Assembly (NCBI RefSeq): GCF_022489025.1
Contig: NZ_JAKVTG010000004.1
Coordinates: 1-64,000 of the forward strand
Source: Planococcus halocryophilus
Lineage (GTDB): Bacteria; Bacillota; Bacilli; Bacillales_A; Planococcaceae
Direction: 5' to 3'
Length of the DNA stretch: 64,000 bases
The position numbers and the translations under genes are program-made. Of this stretch, positions 19,306-28,547 are shown piece by piece. Position 1 is the first letter of the stretch. Every line of letters starts with the position of its first letter. The notes beneath the pieces were generated by a model that was given only the letters and a program-made list of their open reading frames with translations, was not told the DNA's origin and did not search any database.

Positions 19306-20064
19306 TTGAAAAAACTATTGATGGTCTTGAGTTTTGCACTGATTTTATTCCTAGGCACTTCGATTGAGAGTTCAGCAGCATCAAACGTATACATAGTAAA
19401 AAGTGGAGATTCATTATATAAAATTTCAAAAATGAACAACGTATCAGTCGGTAACTTAAAAGCTTGGAACGGTTTAAAGTCTAATACGATTTATCCAAAT
19501 CAAAAACTTAAATTGAAAAAAGCTACAGTAAAAACAGTTTCTAAAAAAGCTACTGCTTCTAAAAGTGGAAGTTCAACAGTATACACAGTGAAACGTGGAG
19601 ATACACTATATAAAATTTCAAAATCGCAAAAAGTGTCAGTTAGTAACTTAAAAGCGTGGAATGGCTTAAAGTCTAGTACGATTTATCCAAACCAAAAACT
19701 TAAGTTAAATAAAACGGCAGCAACACCCGTTTCTAAAAAAACAACTCCTTCTCGTTCAACGAGCGGATCTGTAGCAAAAGAATTCACAGTTAGTGCGACT
19801 GCCTATACGGCATACTGCAGAGGATGTTCTGGTATTACGAAAACAGGCATTAACTTAAAGAAAAATCCGGGACTTAAAGTTATTGCAGTGGATCCTAGAG
19901 TTATTCCATTAGGATCCAAAGTTCATGTAGAAGGTTATGGCTACGCGGTTGCTGGAGATACAGGAAGTGCAATCAAAGGAAACAAAATTGATGTTTTCAT
20001 CCCAACTCAAAGCAATGCGCTTCGATGGGGACGCAAGAACGTTAAAATAAAAATATTAAACTAA
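19306..20064 (+). CDS. Secreted LysM-3D cell-wall protein (YocH-like)
   Basis: A 252-residue exported cell-wall protein. A signal peptide (to about residue 25, ESSAA-S) precedes two near-identical LysM repeats (YIVKSGDSLYKISKMNNV... and YTVKRGDTLYKISKSQKV..., each ending NTIYPNQKLKL or STIYPNQKLKL) that bind peptidoglycan. The C-terminal 3D domain contains the three conserved Asp (AVDPRVIPLGS, AGDTGSAIKGNKIDVF), as in lytic transglycosylase-like YocH/YuiC proteins. The TTG at 19306 is chosen from AAAGGGGAT 6-13 nt upstream. A consensus WalR box upstream fits a wall-turnover gene, as for B. subtilis yocH. Confidence 0.9.
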   Translation: MKKLLMVLSFALILFLGTSIESSAASNVYIVKSGDSLYKISKMNNVSVGNLKAWNGLKSNTIYPNQKLKLKKATVKTVSKKATASKSGSSTVYTVKRGDTLYKISKSQKVSVSNLKAWNGLKSSTIYPNQKLKLNKTAATPVSKKTTPSRSTSGSVAKEFTVSATAYTAYCRGCSGITKTGINLKKNPGLKVIAVDPRVIPLGSKVHVEGYGYAVAGDTGSAIKGNKIDVFIPTQSNALRWGRKNVKIKILN

Positions 20065-20067
20065 TAC

Positions 20068-20101
20068 AAATCCAGCTCATTTTGTGAGCTGGATTTTTTT
20101 A
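20068..20101 (+). terminator. Terminator after the LysM-3D gene
   Basis: AAATCCAGCTCA / TGAGCTGGATTT perfect hairpin with T run. Confidence 0.93.
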
Positions 20102-20260
20102 TGGATTAAGATTTTTTGATAAGAAATAGATTAAATATATAAATTTGTTGGAATTATCATCGAGCATTCTCTAAACATTCATCCCTAAACATGATGAAAG
20201 ACATAAAAAAGATCGAAAGAGGGTAAATTCAAATAAATAGTCTTTTTTAAAACCGAGCGG

Positions 20261-20276
20261 TATAATATTTGTATAA
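20261..20276 (+). promoter_or_regulatory. Promoter core of the plus-strand carotenoid operon
   Basis: TATAAT at 20261-20266, about 55 bp before the crtN start, has no good -35. The 16 bases TATAATATTTGTATAA recur exactly at the promoter of the opposite carotenoid operon (28548-28563, minus strand). Confidence 0.6.
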
Positions 20277-20320
20277 CTATTGTAGAGTTTTACCGAAGAG
20301 TTGAAATGGAGGCATCTGTT

Positions 20321-21847
20321 ATGTCAGAGAGAATGATCGTGATAGGCGCAGGCCCAGGTGGATTGGCCGCAGCTATGTTGTTGGCAAGTAGAGGATATCA
20401 AGTGGATGTCTATGAGAAACAGCCATGGGTAGGTGGCCGAAATGCAGAGCTACGCCTTGGTGAGTTTACGTTTGATACTGGTCCCACTTTTTTGAGCATG
20501 TTGCATTTAGTTGAAGAGTTGTTTGAAGTAACAGGTCGTAAGTTAAAAGATTACATGAATGCTATTGAACTAGATCCGATGTATGAATTAGTTTTTGAAG
20601 ATGAAAATTTGGTGATGACTCGAAATAACCAAGAAATGAAAAAACAAATCAATGAAAAATTCGAAGGCGATGGAGACGGTTATGAACGCTTCATGAAAGA
20701 AACAGGCAAGAAATTGGAAGCCTTGTCGCCAATGTTGCAATCGAAGATGGATAGCTATTTTGATATGGTCCATCCTAAAGTCTTAAAAGCTTTGCCGGAA
20801 CTTGAAATAAACAAAACTTTATATGATGTCTTGTCTCGTTATTTTAAAGATGAACGATTGAAAATGGCTTTTGCTTTCCAATCCAAGTATTTAGGAATGT
20901 CTCCGTGGGAATGCCCTGGCGCATTTTCAATCCTTTCTTATATGGAGCATGCTTATGGCATTTATCACCCTATTGGTGGGGTAAATCAATTATCGCAAGC
21001 AATGGCGAAAGTAGTAGAAGAGTTAGGCGGTAAAATCCATACGAGCACAGGCGTTAAAAAACTATGGATAGAAAACCGTAAAGTCAAAGGAGTAGACCTT
21101 GAAAATGGCAAGCGCGAAAGAGCAGACCAAGTCATTATTAACGGTGATTTTGCACATGTTATGAACAATTTGGTCGAACCGGGAATTTTAAAAAAATACA
21201 CACCGGAGAAGTTGGCGAAGAAAAAATATTCATGCTCTACATTTATGCTCTACTTAGGTCTCGATAAAAAATACGATCTTTCTCACCATACGATTATATT
21301 TGCAAAAGATTATAAGAAGAATGTGGAAGAAATGACGAAATCGCGTATTCTCTCTGCAGACCCTTCAATTTATGTGCAAAATGCTAGTGTTACAGATCCG
21401 ACCTTAGCACCAGAAGGGAAATCGGCATTATATATTTTAGCACCAGTGCCAAATAACTTTAGTGATATTGGATGGGAAAATGAACAACAGGCGTTCCGTG
21501 AATTGGTGCTAGACACCATAGAAGAAAAGTCGGAATTTAAAAACCTTCGAGATCATATAGAAGTTGAAAAAATGTTGACACCTATGGGCTGGCAGGAAGA
21601 TTATTCAGTTTATCAAGGAGCGACTTTTAATTTGGGACATCAATTAACTCAAATGATGGTTTTCCGCCCTCACAACAAATTCGAAGAGCTAGAGAATTGC
21701 TGGTTAGTCGGTGGTGGCACGCATCCGGGAAGTGGCTTGCCAACAATTTTGGAATCGGCACGTATTACAACTAACGGTATTCTGGAGCAGCATGGCAAAA
21801 AAGGGATTCCAATCTTGCCTCTTCCAGTAATGGAGGGATTTGCATGA
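20321..21847 (+). CDS. crtN: CrtN-type 4,4'-diapophytoene desaturase
   Basis: FAD-dependent desaturase that should convert colourless 4,4'-diapophytoene to yellow 4,4'-diaponeurosporene. The 508 residues start with the dinucleotide-binding VIGAGPGGLAAAMLLASRGYQVDVYEK and end with the CrtI/CrtN flavin motif WLVGGGTHPGSGLPTIL. The middle (KKYSCSTFMLYLGLDKKY ... DPSIYVQNASVTDPTLAPEGKSALYILAPVPN) closely resembles S. aureus CrtN. The ATG at 20321 follows TGGAGG by 8 nt; an ATG at 20306 overlaps that site and is not used. It heads the operon crtN-crtN-like-crtM and overlaps the next gene by 4 nt (ATGA). Of the three paralogues here it is my best match to CrtN proper. Confidence 0.88.
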   Translation: MSERMIVIGAGPGGLAAAMLLASRGYQVDVYEKQPWVGGRNAELRLGEFTFDTGPTFLSMLHLVEELFEVTGRKLKDYMNAIELDPMYELVFEDENLVMTRNNQEMKKQINEKFEGDGDGYERFMKETGKKLEALSPMLQSKMDSYFDMVHPKVLKALPELEINKTLYDVLSRYFKDERLKMAFAFQSKYLGMSPWECPGAFSILSYMEHAYGIYHPIGGVNQLSQAMAKVVEELGGKIHTSTGVKKLWIENRKVKGVDLENGKRERADQVIINGDFAHVMNNLVEPGILKKYTPEKLAKKKYSCSTFMLYLGLDKKYDLSHHTIIFAKDYKKNVEEMTKSRILSADPSIYVQNASVTDPTLAPEGKSALYILAPVPNNFSDIGWENEQQAFRELVLDTIEEKSEFKNLRDHIEVEKMLTPMGWQEDYSVYQGATFNLGHQLTQMMVFRPHNKFEELENCWLVGGGTHPGSGLPTILESARITTNGILEQHGKKGIPILPLPVMEGFA

Positions 21848-23301
21848 AAATCGCTATGATTGGTGGTGGCGTTGGGGGTATGATGGGCGCTTTGTATTTA
21901 AGCAATATGGGCTTTGATGTCACCATTTTTGAAAAAGAGAAAAAGTTGGGTGGTCGTTTAACATTTGTTGAGCGTGATGGCTTTAAAATTGATCAAGGAC
22001 CTACTATTGTGTTGCTATCAGAAATGTTTCAAGATCTTCTTCAACAAGCAGGGATACCAGCAGAGGATACCGAATTGTTATTATGTGACCCACTTTATTC
22101 CATTCGCTTTCCGGACGGAGTTGTCTATACAAAATATCCGGACATTGATCGTCAGTTAGAGGAAATCGAAAACGTCTTCCCGACTGAAAAAGAAGGATTT
22201 CTTCGATTTATTTCAGAAGGACGAGAGCGTTTTAAAATCGGCAAATCTTCATTCTTAGAGCACTCATTTGTTAAGAAAGCTGATTTTTTCACAGCAGGTA
22301 ACATAAAAAAATTGATGAAGTTAAAACCTCAACAATCGGTAAACAAACTCATGTCGAATTATTTCCGCGACGAAAGACTGCAATTAGCTTACTCCTTGCA
22401 GTCTTTGTATATCGGTGGAGACCCTTTCCGTGCTCCAGCCATGTACGCTCTTGTTCCTTTTAGTGAACATGAACACGGCGTATATTATTTGAAAGGCGGA
22501 TATGGCAGTCTTATTCCTGTGTTAGAAAAAGAGCTTCAATCACGCAAAAACGTAACGATCAAAACAAACAGTCCGGTTAATCAAATCGTGACAGAAAACC
22601 AAAAAGCTATCGGTGTTGAAACAGCAACGGGTTTTGAAGCGTTCGATGCGGTTGTTTATAACGGTGATTTTCCTGGCATTGAAAAAGTATTACCTGAACA
22701 GAAAAAGAAAAGTTACACAGCATCTTCTGGGTGCGTATTATTGTATTTTGGATTAAATAAAGTATATGAAGAAGGAAATGTTCACCAATTTTTCATTGGT
22801 GATAATTACGTTGACCATATGGATGATGTGTTTATGAAAAAGCAGAAGACCGAAAATCCTGCAATCTACACGTTCCATCCATCGAAAATAGATGATTCGC
22901 TAGCGCCAGAAGGCAAAGGTGTACTGTATGTATTAGTTCCCGTACCTTCAGGAACAGATATCGATTGGGCAGGTGATAAAGCGTGGATCGATAGAATTAT
23001 CGATCGTATGGAAAGTTTAGCTTTCCCAGATTTCCGTGAAGCTGTTGAATGGATGGAAGTTCGTACGCCTTCTGAAGCAGAAGCTTTTGGTTTATTTAAA
23101 GGAGGCAGTTTCGGAATCGGTCCGACCTTGTTCCAATCAGGTGTTTTCCGTCCCCAAGTCAAACCATTTAAAACAGATCGCTTGTATGCCGTAGGTGCCT
23201 CAGTACATCCAGGGGGGGGCATTCCGATTGTGATGCAAGGCGCAAAATTGCTAGCTGAACAAATCCAAGGCGATTTTGCAAAGGAAAGGAGCAATGCATA
23301 A
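21844..23301 (+). CDS. CrtN-family diapocarotenoid desaturase/oxidase paralogue
   Basis: Second CrtN/CrtI-family flavoprotein, 485 residues. It has an N-terminal MIGGGVGGMMGALYLSNMGFDVTIFEK FAD motif, the DQGPTIVLL segment, and the C-terminal YAVGASVHPGGGIPIVM motif. It is clearly diverged from the gene before it, so it is a paralogue and not a recent duplicate. By analogy with crtNa/crtNb pairs in Halobacillus and Planococcus it may carry out extra desaturation (towards 4,4'-diapolycopene) or terminal oxidation. Assay is needed to tell. Translationally coupled on both sides: 4-nt overlap with crtN, 1-nt overlap with crtM. GGAGGG lies in front of the ATG. Confidence 0.85.
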   Translation: MKIAMIGGGVGGMMGALYLSNMGFDVTIFEKEKKLGGRLTFVERDGFKIDQGPTIVLLSEMFQDLLQQAGIPAEDTELLLCDPLYSIRFPDGVVYTKYPDIDRQLEEIENVFPTEKEGFLRFISEGRERFKIGKSSFLEHSFVKKADFFTAGNIKKLMKLKPQQSVNKLMSNYFRDERLQLAYSLQSLYIGGDPFRAPAMYALVPFSEHEHGVYYLKGGYGSLIPVLEKELQSRKNVTIKTNSPVNQIVTENQKAIGVETATGFEAFDAVVYNGDFPGIEKVLPEQKKKSYTASSGCVLLYFGLNKVYEEGNVHQFFIGDNYVDHMDDVFMKKQKTENPAIYTFHPSKIDDSLAPEGKGVLYVLVPVPSGTDIDWAGDKAWIDRIIDRMESLAFPDFREAVEWMEVRTPSEAEAFGLFKGGSFGIGPTLFQSGVFRPQVKPFKTDRLYAVGASVHPGGGIPIVMQGAKLLAEQIQGDFAKERSNA

Positions 23302-24131
23302 TGAATTTAAAAGATGCTTATACCTCCTGTGAAAAAGTCATTGCTATGCATTCGAAAAGTTTTTATAAAGCTTTTTCATTATTGCCGAAAGAAAAAAGAA
23401 AAGCAGTGTGGGCTGTATATGCTTTCTGTCGAACAGTAGACGATATTGTGGATGAAGGGAAAAACTCAACTGAAGAGCTGGCGCAGTTTAAACAAGATTT
23501 TCAACGTTTTTTGACAGGCATCTATGATGATGAAAACCCAATGTGGGTAGCACTTGCAGATGTATTTGACAATTACGAAATGGATATCGAGGCATTTTCA
23601 GGCTTGATCACCGGACAGGAAATGGACTTGACCATTAATCGCTATCGTACAATGGAAGAGCTGCTGAACTATAGTTATTATGTAGCCAGTACAGTTGGCT
23701 TAATGTTACTGCCGATTTTAGCTCCAGGGAAAACAGCCATTTTAAAAGAAGGTGCTATTTCGCTTGGCTATGCGATGCAAATTACCAATATTCTTCGTGA
23801 TATTGGTGAAGACTTGGAAATGGGAAGAATCTATTTACCGGAAGAAATTATGAAGAAATACGAGTTGCATGAAGACGAACTACGTGCCGGAATTGTTAGT
23901 CCTCAATTTATCGCGGTTTGGGAGGATTTGGCCGACAAAGCCGAATGTCATTATAAAAAAGCTTTTGAAACCATTCATGAATATCCACTATCTTCACGGG
24001 TACCTGTCAAAGGAGCAGCGCTTGTTTACCGTGAAATTTTAGTGACTATACGCTCAAAAGAATACAACGTGTTCCGTGAAAAACACTTTGTGCCCGATGA
24101 ATCAAAACAAGCCATATTAGCTTGTCTGTGA
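23301..24131 (+). CDS. crtM: 4,4'-diapophytoene (dehydrosqualene) synthase
   Basis: Condenses two farnesyl diphosphates head to head to make C30 diapophytoene. The 276 residues belong to the squalene/phytoene synthase family. Both Asp-rich metal-binding motifs are intact: FCRTVDDIVDE (about residue 50) and NILRDIGEDLEMGRIYLP (about residue 170). The C30 specificity is inferred from the surrounding CrtN/CrtP/CrtQ genes and the lack of a C40 pathway. The start overlaps the preceding stop (TAATG) and follows AAGGAAAGGAG. It is the committed step of the pigment pathway. Confidence 0.94.
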   Translation: MNLKDAYTSCEKVIAMHSKSFYKAFSLLPKEKRKAVWAVYAFCRTVDDIVDEGKNSTEELAQFKQDFQRFLTGIYDDENPMWVALADVFDNYEMDIEAFSGLITGQEMDLTINRYRTMEELLNYSYYVASTVGLMLLPILAPGKTAILKEGAISLGYAMQITNILRDIGEDLEMGRIYLPEEIMKKYELHEDELRAGIVSPQFIAVWEDLADKAECHYKKAFETIHEYPLSSRVPVKGAALVYREILVTIRSKEYNVFREKHFVPDESKQAILACL

Positions 24132-24215
24132 CCGGGAGAGCTGGATGTTAAGCAGTAACTAGCAACTTGATTTGGATTTGTCTCGAATAAAATTATTAGC
24201 CGAAAGGAGTGCACA

Positions 24216-24452
24216 ATGATGAAGACCATGACCTGCAGACAATTAGCTGGTGCTTGTGATCAACCATTTAGTGCGAATTCTTTTGAGGAAATGGCAGAAA
24301 AAAGCCAACAACATGGAAAAGAGATGTTTCAACAGGGAGATCAAGCTCACCTGGATGCGATGAACAATATGAGTAAATTAACATCGGAAGAAATGAAAGC
24401 ATGGTTTGAACAGAAAAGAGAAGAATTTGAATCCTTACCAGATGATAAATAA
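24216..24452 (+). CDS. Small conserved protein resembling DUF1059
   Basis: A 78-residue soluble protein beginning MKTMTCRQLAGACDQPF, with two cysteines in the first 15 residues, and containing the repeated pattern HGKEMFQQGDQAHLDAMNNM and WFEQKREEFESLPDD. This resembles the DUF1059-type small proteins of Bacillales, of unknown function. Two tandem ATG codons (24216, 24219) follow AAAGGAG. It lies 84 bp behind crtM on the same strand, with no terminator between, so it may be the last gene of the carotenoid operon, though a role in pigment is not implied. A terminator shared with crtP follows. Confidence 0.78.
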   Translation: MMKTMTCRQLAGACDQPFSANSFEEMAEKSQQHGKEMFQQGDQAHLDAMNNMSKLTSEEMKAWFEQKREEFESLPDDK

Positions 24453-24499
24453 AAAAAACACTTAAACACGGATGGAACCCATGTTTAAGTGTTTTTTTT
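24452..24499. terminator. Bidirectional terminator between convergent carotenoid operons
   Basis: AAAACACTTAAACA / TGTTTAAGTGTTTT with A and T runs on opposite sides, able to stop both strands. Confidence 0.9.
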
Positions 24500-24508
24500 G
24501 TTATGAAA

Positions 24509-26002
24509 TTATTTTGAAAAGGATGTTTTTTTCGCTTGTTCGATAATTTTTTTCGCTACATTCCACCCACTTAAAACAACCATTGGCGATCCACCACCAG
24601 GATGCGTACTGCCCCCGACAAAGTAAAGATTTTGAATATCACGGCTTGCGTTTGGCGGACGTAAAAAAGCGTCTTTTTTTCTGTTCGATGACGGACCATA
24701 CAAAGCGCCACGGAACGAACCAAATTTCTCGCGAATAAAAGCAGGTGTGAAAATTTTTTCTTCTACTAAATGACTTCGAATATCAATATCGTAACTTAAC
24801 AGAAAGTCATAAATCCGTTCTTTATATGACTCAGGATCAATTTGAAGATGTCCTTCTTTAGTCAACGCCGGAGCATTAACCAAAATAAACAAATTGTCAC
24901 CATCGGGTGAGATGGCTGGGTCTGTATAGGATGAATTGCTGATGTAAACTGTTGGTTCATTGCTATATGTAGATGTCTCGAATAACTCGTTAAATTCTTT
25001 TTTATAATCCGATGAGAAAAAAACGTTGTGATGTTTTAGCGCTCCGAGTTTTTTCGTTAAGCCAGCCGTTATCACAAACGCTGATATAGAAGGTTCAAAA
25101 GCTGCTATTTTTTTATCCGATAAAGAAGGACGGGCTTTTTCTTCGACTAAATCTGGAAAAACCGATAACAAATCTCCATTTAAAATTACTTTGTCAGCTG
25201 CAATAGATGTCCCGTCTTGGAGTTCGATACCTATCGCTTTGCCCTTTTCTGTAATAATTCTAGTAACTGCTGTATTCAAATGCAATTGAGCTCCAGCTTT
25301 TTTTGCCACAGCAGCAAAAGCTTCAGCGATTTTTGTGTTTCCACCTTTTGTATAGTAAACACCATCGACCAACTCTAAATAGGCAATCATGGAAAACGTA
25401 GCGGGAGCCTGATAAGGGGATGAGCCGATGTATGTCGCGTACCGATCAAATGCTTGAACCAAGAAAGGGTTTGTGAAATAGCGCTGGAAAAAATGATGCA
25501 TAGATTCTGCGGGCCGCACTTGAAAAAGTGCGAAACCGAGAGATGGTGACAAGTAATCGCGCCAAGATTGAAAAGTTACTGGGAAGAAATAACGTTCAGA
25601 TAGTTTATACAAGCGGCTAATTTCGTTTATGAAAGTTGGATAATTCACTGCCGCTTGAGAATCAATTGTTTGAAGCTGAGAAATCATATGCTGCTGATTG
25701 TTTGTAAAGTCAAAAATACTGCCGTCGGGAAAGTGATTGCGTGTATGCGCTTCTAAAGGGATAAAGTCTAAATAGTCTTGTGGATTTTCTCCAGTTTGAG
25801 AAATAATTTTAGTGAAAACTTCCGGCATTGTAATGGTATTTGGACCAAAATCAAAATGATGATTTCCAAGTTGAACAGGCATCAGTTTTCCGCCGAAGTG
25901 GTCATTTCTTTCAAATAGTTCTACGTCAAACCCTGCATGGGCAAGCGTCACAGCAGAAGCCAGTCCACCTAATCCGCCGCCAACGATGACAATTTTTTTC
26001 AT
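24509..26002 (-). CDS. crtP: CrtP-like 4,4'-diaponeurosporene oxygenase
   Basis: Third carotenoid flavoprotein, 497 residues, matching S. aureus CrtP better than CrtN: KKIVIVGGGLGGLASAV at the N-terminus, FDFGPNTITMPEVF, the GALYGPSS segment, and the closing NLYFVGGSTHPGGGSPMVVLSGW. CrtP oxidises the terminal methyl group of 4,4'-diaponeurosporene toward the aldehyde or acid. Start ATG 26002 is set by AAAGGAAGG 8 nt upstream; an in-frame TTG-like extension to 26023 covers that site. It overlaps crtQ by 4 nt and is last in the minus-strand operon. Confidence 0.88.
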   Translation of the reverse strand: MKKIVIVGGGLGGLASAVTLAHAGFDVELFERNDHFGGKLMPVQLGNHHFDFGPNTITMPEVFTKIISQTGENPQDYLDFIPLEAHTRNHFPDGSIFDFTNNQQHMISQLQTIDSQAAVNYPTFINEISRLYKLSERYFFPVTFQSWRDYLSPSLGFALFQVRPAESMHHFFQRYFTNPFLVQAFDRYATYIGSSPYQAPATFSMIAYLELVDGVYYTKGGNTKIAEAFAAVAKKAGAQLHLNTAVTRIITEKGKAIGIELQDGTSIAADKVILNGDLLSVFPDLVEEKARPSLSDKKIAAFEPSISAFVITAGLTKKLGALKHHNVFFSSDYKKEFNELFETSTYSNEPTVYISNSSYTDPAISPDGDNLFILVNAPALTKEGHLQIDPESYKERIYDFLLSYDIDIRSHLVEEKIFTPAFIREKFGSFRGALYGPSSNRKKDAFLRPPNASRDIQNLYFVGGSTHPGGGSPMVVLSGWNVAKKIIEQAKKTSFSK

Positions 26003-27099
26003 GAATAATGCCTTCCTTTCCATGAATAAGCTTGTTTTTTAAAGGATTTTCGCATAGATTGTGTCAGTACGGCCAGCATCGCTAAAGCTTGCAATGGAAT
26101 GAAAAATGCCAAGTACCAGCGTTGGTTGGTTACCATATCAATGTACCAGCGCTGGGCTACTGTCAGTGCATATGGAACCACCCACATATACATTCCACTG
26201 ATTACCCCGTAGATTGCAAGAAAAGGCGGAAGGATGTAGAAAATAGAGTAGAAAAGAATAAGCAACAAAGCCATAAAAGGGGAGCGACCAATCCCGGCGT
26301 AACTATTTTTCAAAAACCCTTCCCATACTTCTGCGTTAGTATCGTACATTCGGCATTTCACAGACATTGTGATGTTTGCCAGTACGACCTTATAGCCATG
26401 CTCTTTTATTTCCCTGGCAATATGAACATCTTCAACTAAGGAATCGTATACTGTTGCATGTCCACCCATCTTCTGGTAACTAGTTGATTCAAACATCATC
26501 CACATCCCATTAGCAGCAGTAGCTGCTTTGAATTTGGTGTGATTGGCTAGAAAAATAGGCAGATGAAATAGTACTAAAAAATGCAACATCGGAACGAGAA
26601 GTTTACTGAAAAAAGGCAACACATCAAAAGCCGGAAATCCCGTTAACAATTGCGCTTTTTTTCGTTGAAGCAACGCAAGTGATTGCTCGATTGCTTTTGG
26701 ACGGAAACGAACGTCAGCATCTACAAATAATAAATAATCTCCTGAAGCTTCCTGTTGTAATTGATGACAAGCATGAACCTTGCCAACCCACCCTTTGGGA
26801 AGTTCTTTGCCCATGATAATTTTGAAACGGGAATCTCCTGCAATTTCTCGAGTAAGGACCTGTTGTGTACCATCAGTTGATTGATCGTTTAAAATGATAA
26901 ATTCTGAATGACGATAAGTAGAGTTTTTTAATGATTTTATTAACGTAGCGACATTTCGTTCTTCGTTTCGCATAGGGACCAGGACAGAAACTAACGGTTC
27001 AGTGGTAAGTTTTGGGTGTTTTGGCAAGGAAGGCAGAAACAGGCGATTAATAATAATCCAGATTAAAAAAAATACGTGGATTCCGATATAAAGAATCAT
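25999..27099 (-). CDS. crtQ: CrtQ-like glycosyltransferase (family 2)
   Basis: Membrane-bound GT2 enzyme that should esterify the carotenoid acid with glucose, as CrtQ does for diaponeurosporenoate. The 366 residues have an N-terminal anchor (LYIGIHVFFLIWIIINRLFL) and a GT-A domain with VSVLVPMRNEERN, the nucleotide-binding LNDQSTDGT, and the metal-binding DADVRFRP. A cluster of membrane segments follows near the C-terminus. The ATG at 27099 is favoured because AGGAG lies 9 nt ahead; a TTG at 27105 is too close. Only 2 nt separate it from the acyltransferase, and its stop overlaps the crtP start. Confidence 0.87.
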   Translation of the reverse strand: MILYIGIHVFFLIWIIINRLFLPSLPKHPKLTTEPLVSVLVPMRNEERNVATLIKSLKNSTYRHSEFIILNDQSTDGTQQVLTREIAGDSRFKIIMGKELPKGWVGKVHACHQLQQEASGDYLLFVDADVRFRPKAIEQSLALLQRKKAQLLTGFPAFDVLPFFSKLLVPMLHFLVLFHLPIFLANHTKFKAATAANGMWMMFESTSYQKMGGHATVYDSLVEDVHIAREIKEHGYKVVLANITMSVKCRMYDTNAEVWEGFLKNSYAGIGRSPFMALLLILFYSIFYILPPFLAIYGVISGMYMWVVPYALTVAQRWYIDMVTNQRWYLAFFIPLQALAMLAVLTQSMRKSFKKQAYSWKGRHYS

Positions 27100-27101
27100 G
27101 A

Positions 27102-27776
27102 TCAACTTCTCCTTTTTCCAAGAGACTGAAAAGCTTCGCTGTTTTCGCTAATAACTGTGCTTTTTAAAAGGTCGAGTTGTTGTGTGCAAAGTTGCTGAAG
27201 ATATAAGGTTTTTTCTTTTCGTGTCATATGCGCAATTTCTTCGTTCGAAACCGCCGCATACTGGCGAATCCAAAGGTCAGGTTTTTGTTGATGTCCGAAA
27301 GAATAGTAGAAGCTAATCGGTATTACAGGCACTTCTGGACAATTCTCCATCAAATACGCGACACCTGATTGGAAGGCAAGAGGTCTCTTTTCGAGATGGA
27401 ATTCATCTCCTTGAGGAAAAAGAACAACCGATTTTCCTTGTTTTAATAAAGATTCAGCATATTGAAGTGAAGTCAGTATTTCTTTTGGTTTTTGACGATT
27501 AATGGAAAATGCTCCGAGATAGCGGAAATAAGAATGTTTTTTAAGACCTTCTTCGTGCATCATCATATGAATATCGTGATGCCAAATCGTGCGATTTAAA
27601 TAGAAGAACACGAGCCCGTCCCACCAAGAGCTATGATTGGCGATAAACAATACCGGCTTTTCGGGAATTACTTTTACTCCTTGTCCAAGTAAACGAGAAA
27701 AAGAGAATCGAATAAATGGTGTTAAATACAGATTAAAGCCCATTTCAAATAAAGTAGATTTTTTAGCTTTAATCAT
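27102..27776 (-). CDS. PlsC-type acyltransferase, probable carotenoid glycoside acyltransferase
   Basis: A 224-residue member of the lysophosphatidate acyltransferase superfamily. It has the HX4D motif as NHSSWWDG, a block SINRQKP, and VVLFPQGDE in the place of motif III. In S. aureus the last step is done by CrtO, a different protein; here a PlsC-like enzyme in the middle of the cluster is the likely replacement, adding a fatty acid to the sugar. A role in phospholipid synthesis is the alternative. The ATG at 27776 (ATGA overlap with cruF) is preferred to the upstream 27794 because GAGGCG precedes it. Confidence 0.82.
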   Translation of the reverse strand: MIKAKKSTLFEMGFNLYLTPFIRFSFSRLLGQGVKVIPEKPVLFIANHSSWWDGLVFFYLNRTIWHHDIHMMMHEEGLKKHSYFRYLGAFSINRQKPKEILTSLQYAESLLKQGKSVVLFPQGDEFHLEKRPLAFQSGVAYLMENCPEVPVIPISFYYSFGHQQKPDLWIRQYAAVSNEEIAHMTRKEKTLYLQQLCTQQLDLLKSTVISENSEAFQSLGKRRS

Positions 27777-28522
27777 ACGGGTCGCCTCTTCCATGCGATT
27801 ATAACGATCAAAGTAGTTAATCCTGTAGTCAAGAAAGCGGCTAACAATAAACCACCGATAGATCCGAGCATAACAAACATAGCGATCATCAATACATATA
27901 AAAGAACCATCCGTTTTTCAGGTTTTTCGGCAGTGATAACCAGAGATTTCTTTTTCATTAGTAAGTCAATTGCCATATGAAGAACAAAAGCTACTACGAA
28001 CCAACCAAAAAAGTTAGTCCAAGGAATATCATAATAAAGACCAGTATCTTCCCAAATCCAATATTGTTTAACTTGATAGGCTACCGGATCAATGATCAAA
28101 TCTATAATAACAGCGCCAATTGCTCCCACTACCGAGTACAAAAAACCGCCAGTAGGAACTGCCCAACGTGCCACCACATGTGTGGTAGCCATAACCATTA
28201 ACCAAGCAAACCCAATGGCAATAGGCACACCGAATATATTTGGAGCAAAACGCTCTGTGTAATCATAAGAGCCAAACAAAAATCCACTATCTGAACCTGC
28301 CCACTCTACGATAAAAGTAGAGAAGAAGATAAAAATACCTAGTATAGATCCACTAATTAAACCAAAGCGGTTAAGGAAATACAAAAAGCCAAGAGTACCA
28401 GCTAAAATCAAAAAGAATGCATTTGCCCATTCCAGCCAAGAAGGCAAGAGATCAAATCCAAGAAGTATAATTCCGCAAATATACCAAAAAATAAATAGTT
28501 TAAATATCCGATCTTCCCACAC
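27773..28522 (-). CDS. cruF: CruF-like carotenoid biosynthesis membrane protein (carotenoid hydratase family)
   Basis: A 249-residue integral membrane protein with seven or more hydrophobic segments. It contains the CruF/DUF422 core: FSTFIVEWAGSDSGFLFGSYDYTERFAP, then GVPIAIGFAWLMVMATTHV and IDLIIDPVAYQVKQYWIWED. CruF proteins hydrate the terminal double bond of acyclic carotenoids. In this C30 context it would add a hydroxyl to a diapocarotenoid end, giving a product unlike staphyloxanthin. The start is GTG, 8 nt after AAGGGG. It heads the minus-strand operon. Family is well supported; substrate is inferred. Confidence 0.82.
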   Translation of the reverse strand: MWEDRIFKLFIFWYICGIILLGFDLLPSWLEWANAFFLILAGTLGFLYFLNRFGLISGSILGIFIFFSTFIVEWAGSDSGFLFGSYDYTERFAPNIFGVPIAIGFAWLMVMATTHVVARWAVPTGGFLYSVVGAIGAVIIDLIIDPVAYQVKQYWIWEDTGLYYDIPWTNFFGWFVVAFVLHMAIDLLMKKKSLVITAEKPEKRMVLLYVLMIAMFVMLGSIGGLLLAAFLTTGLTTLIVIIAWKRRPV

Positions 28523-28547
28523 AACAACAGCCCCTTAATAAAATGAC

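Noticed and set aside
22866..23294. 142-codon open frame on the minus strand inside the second crtN-like gene
   Set aside because: Antisense shadow of a well-supported coding sequence, with no ribosome binding site and no recognisable domain.
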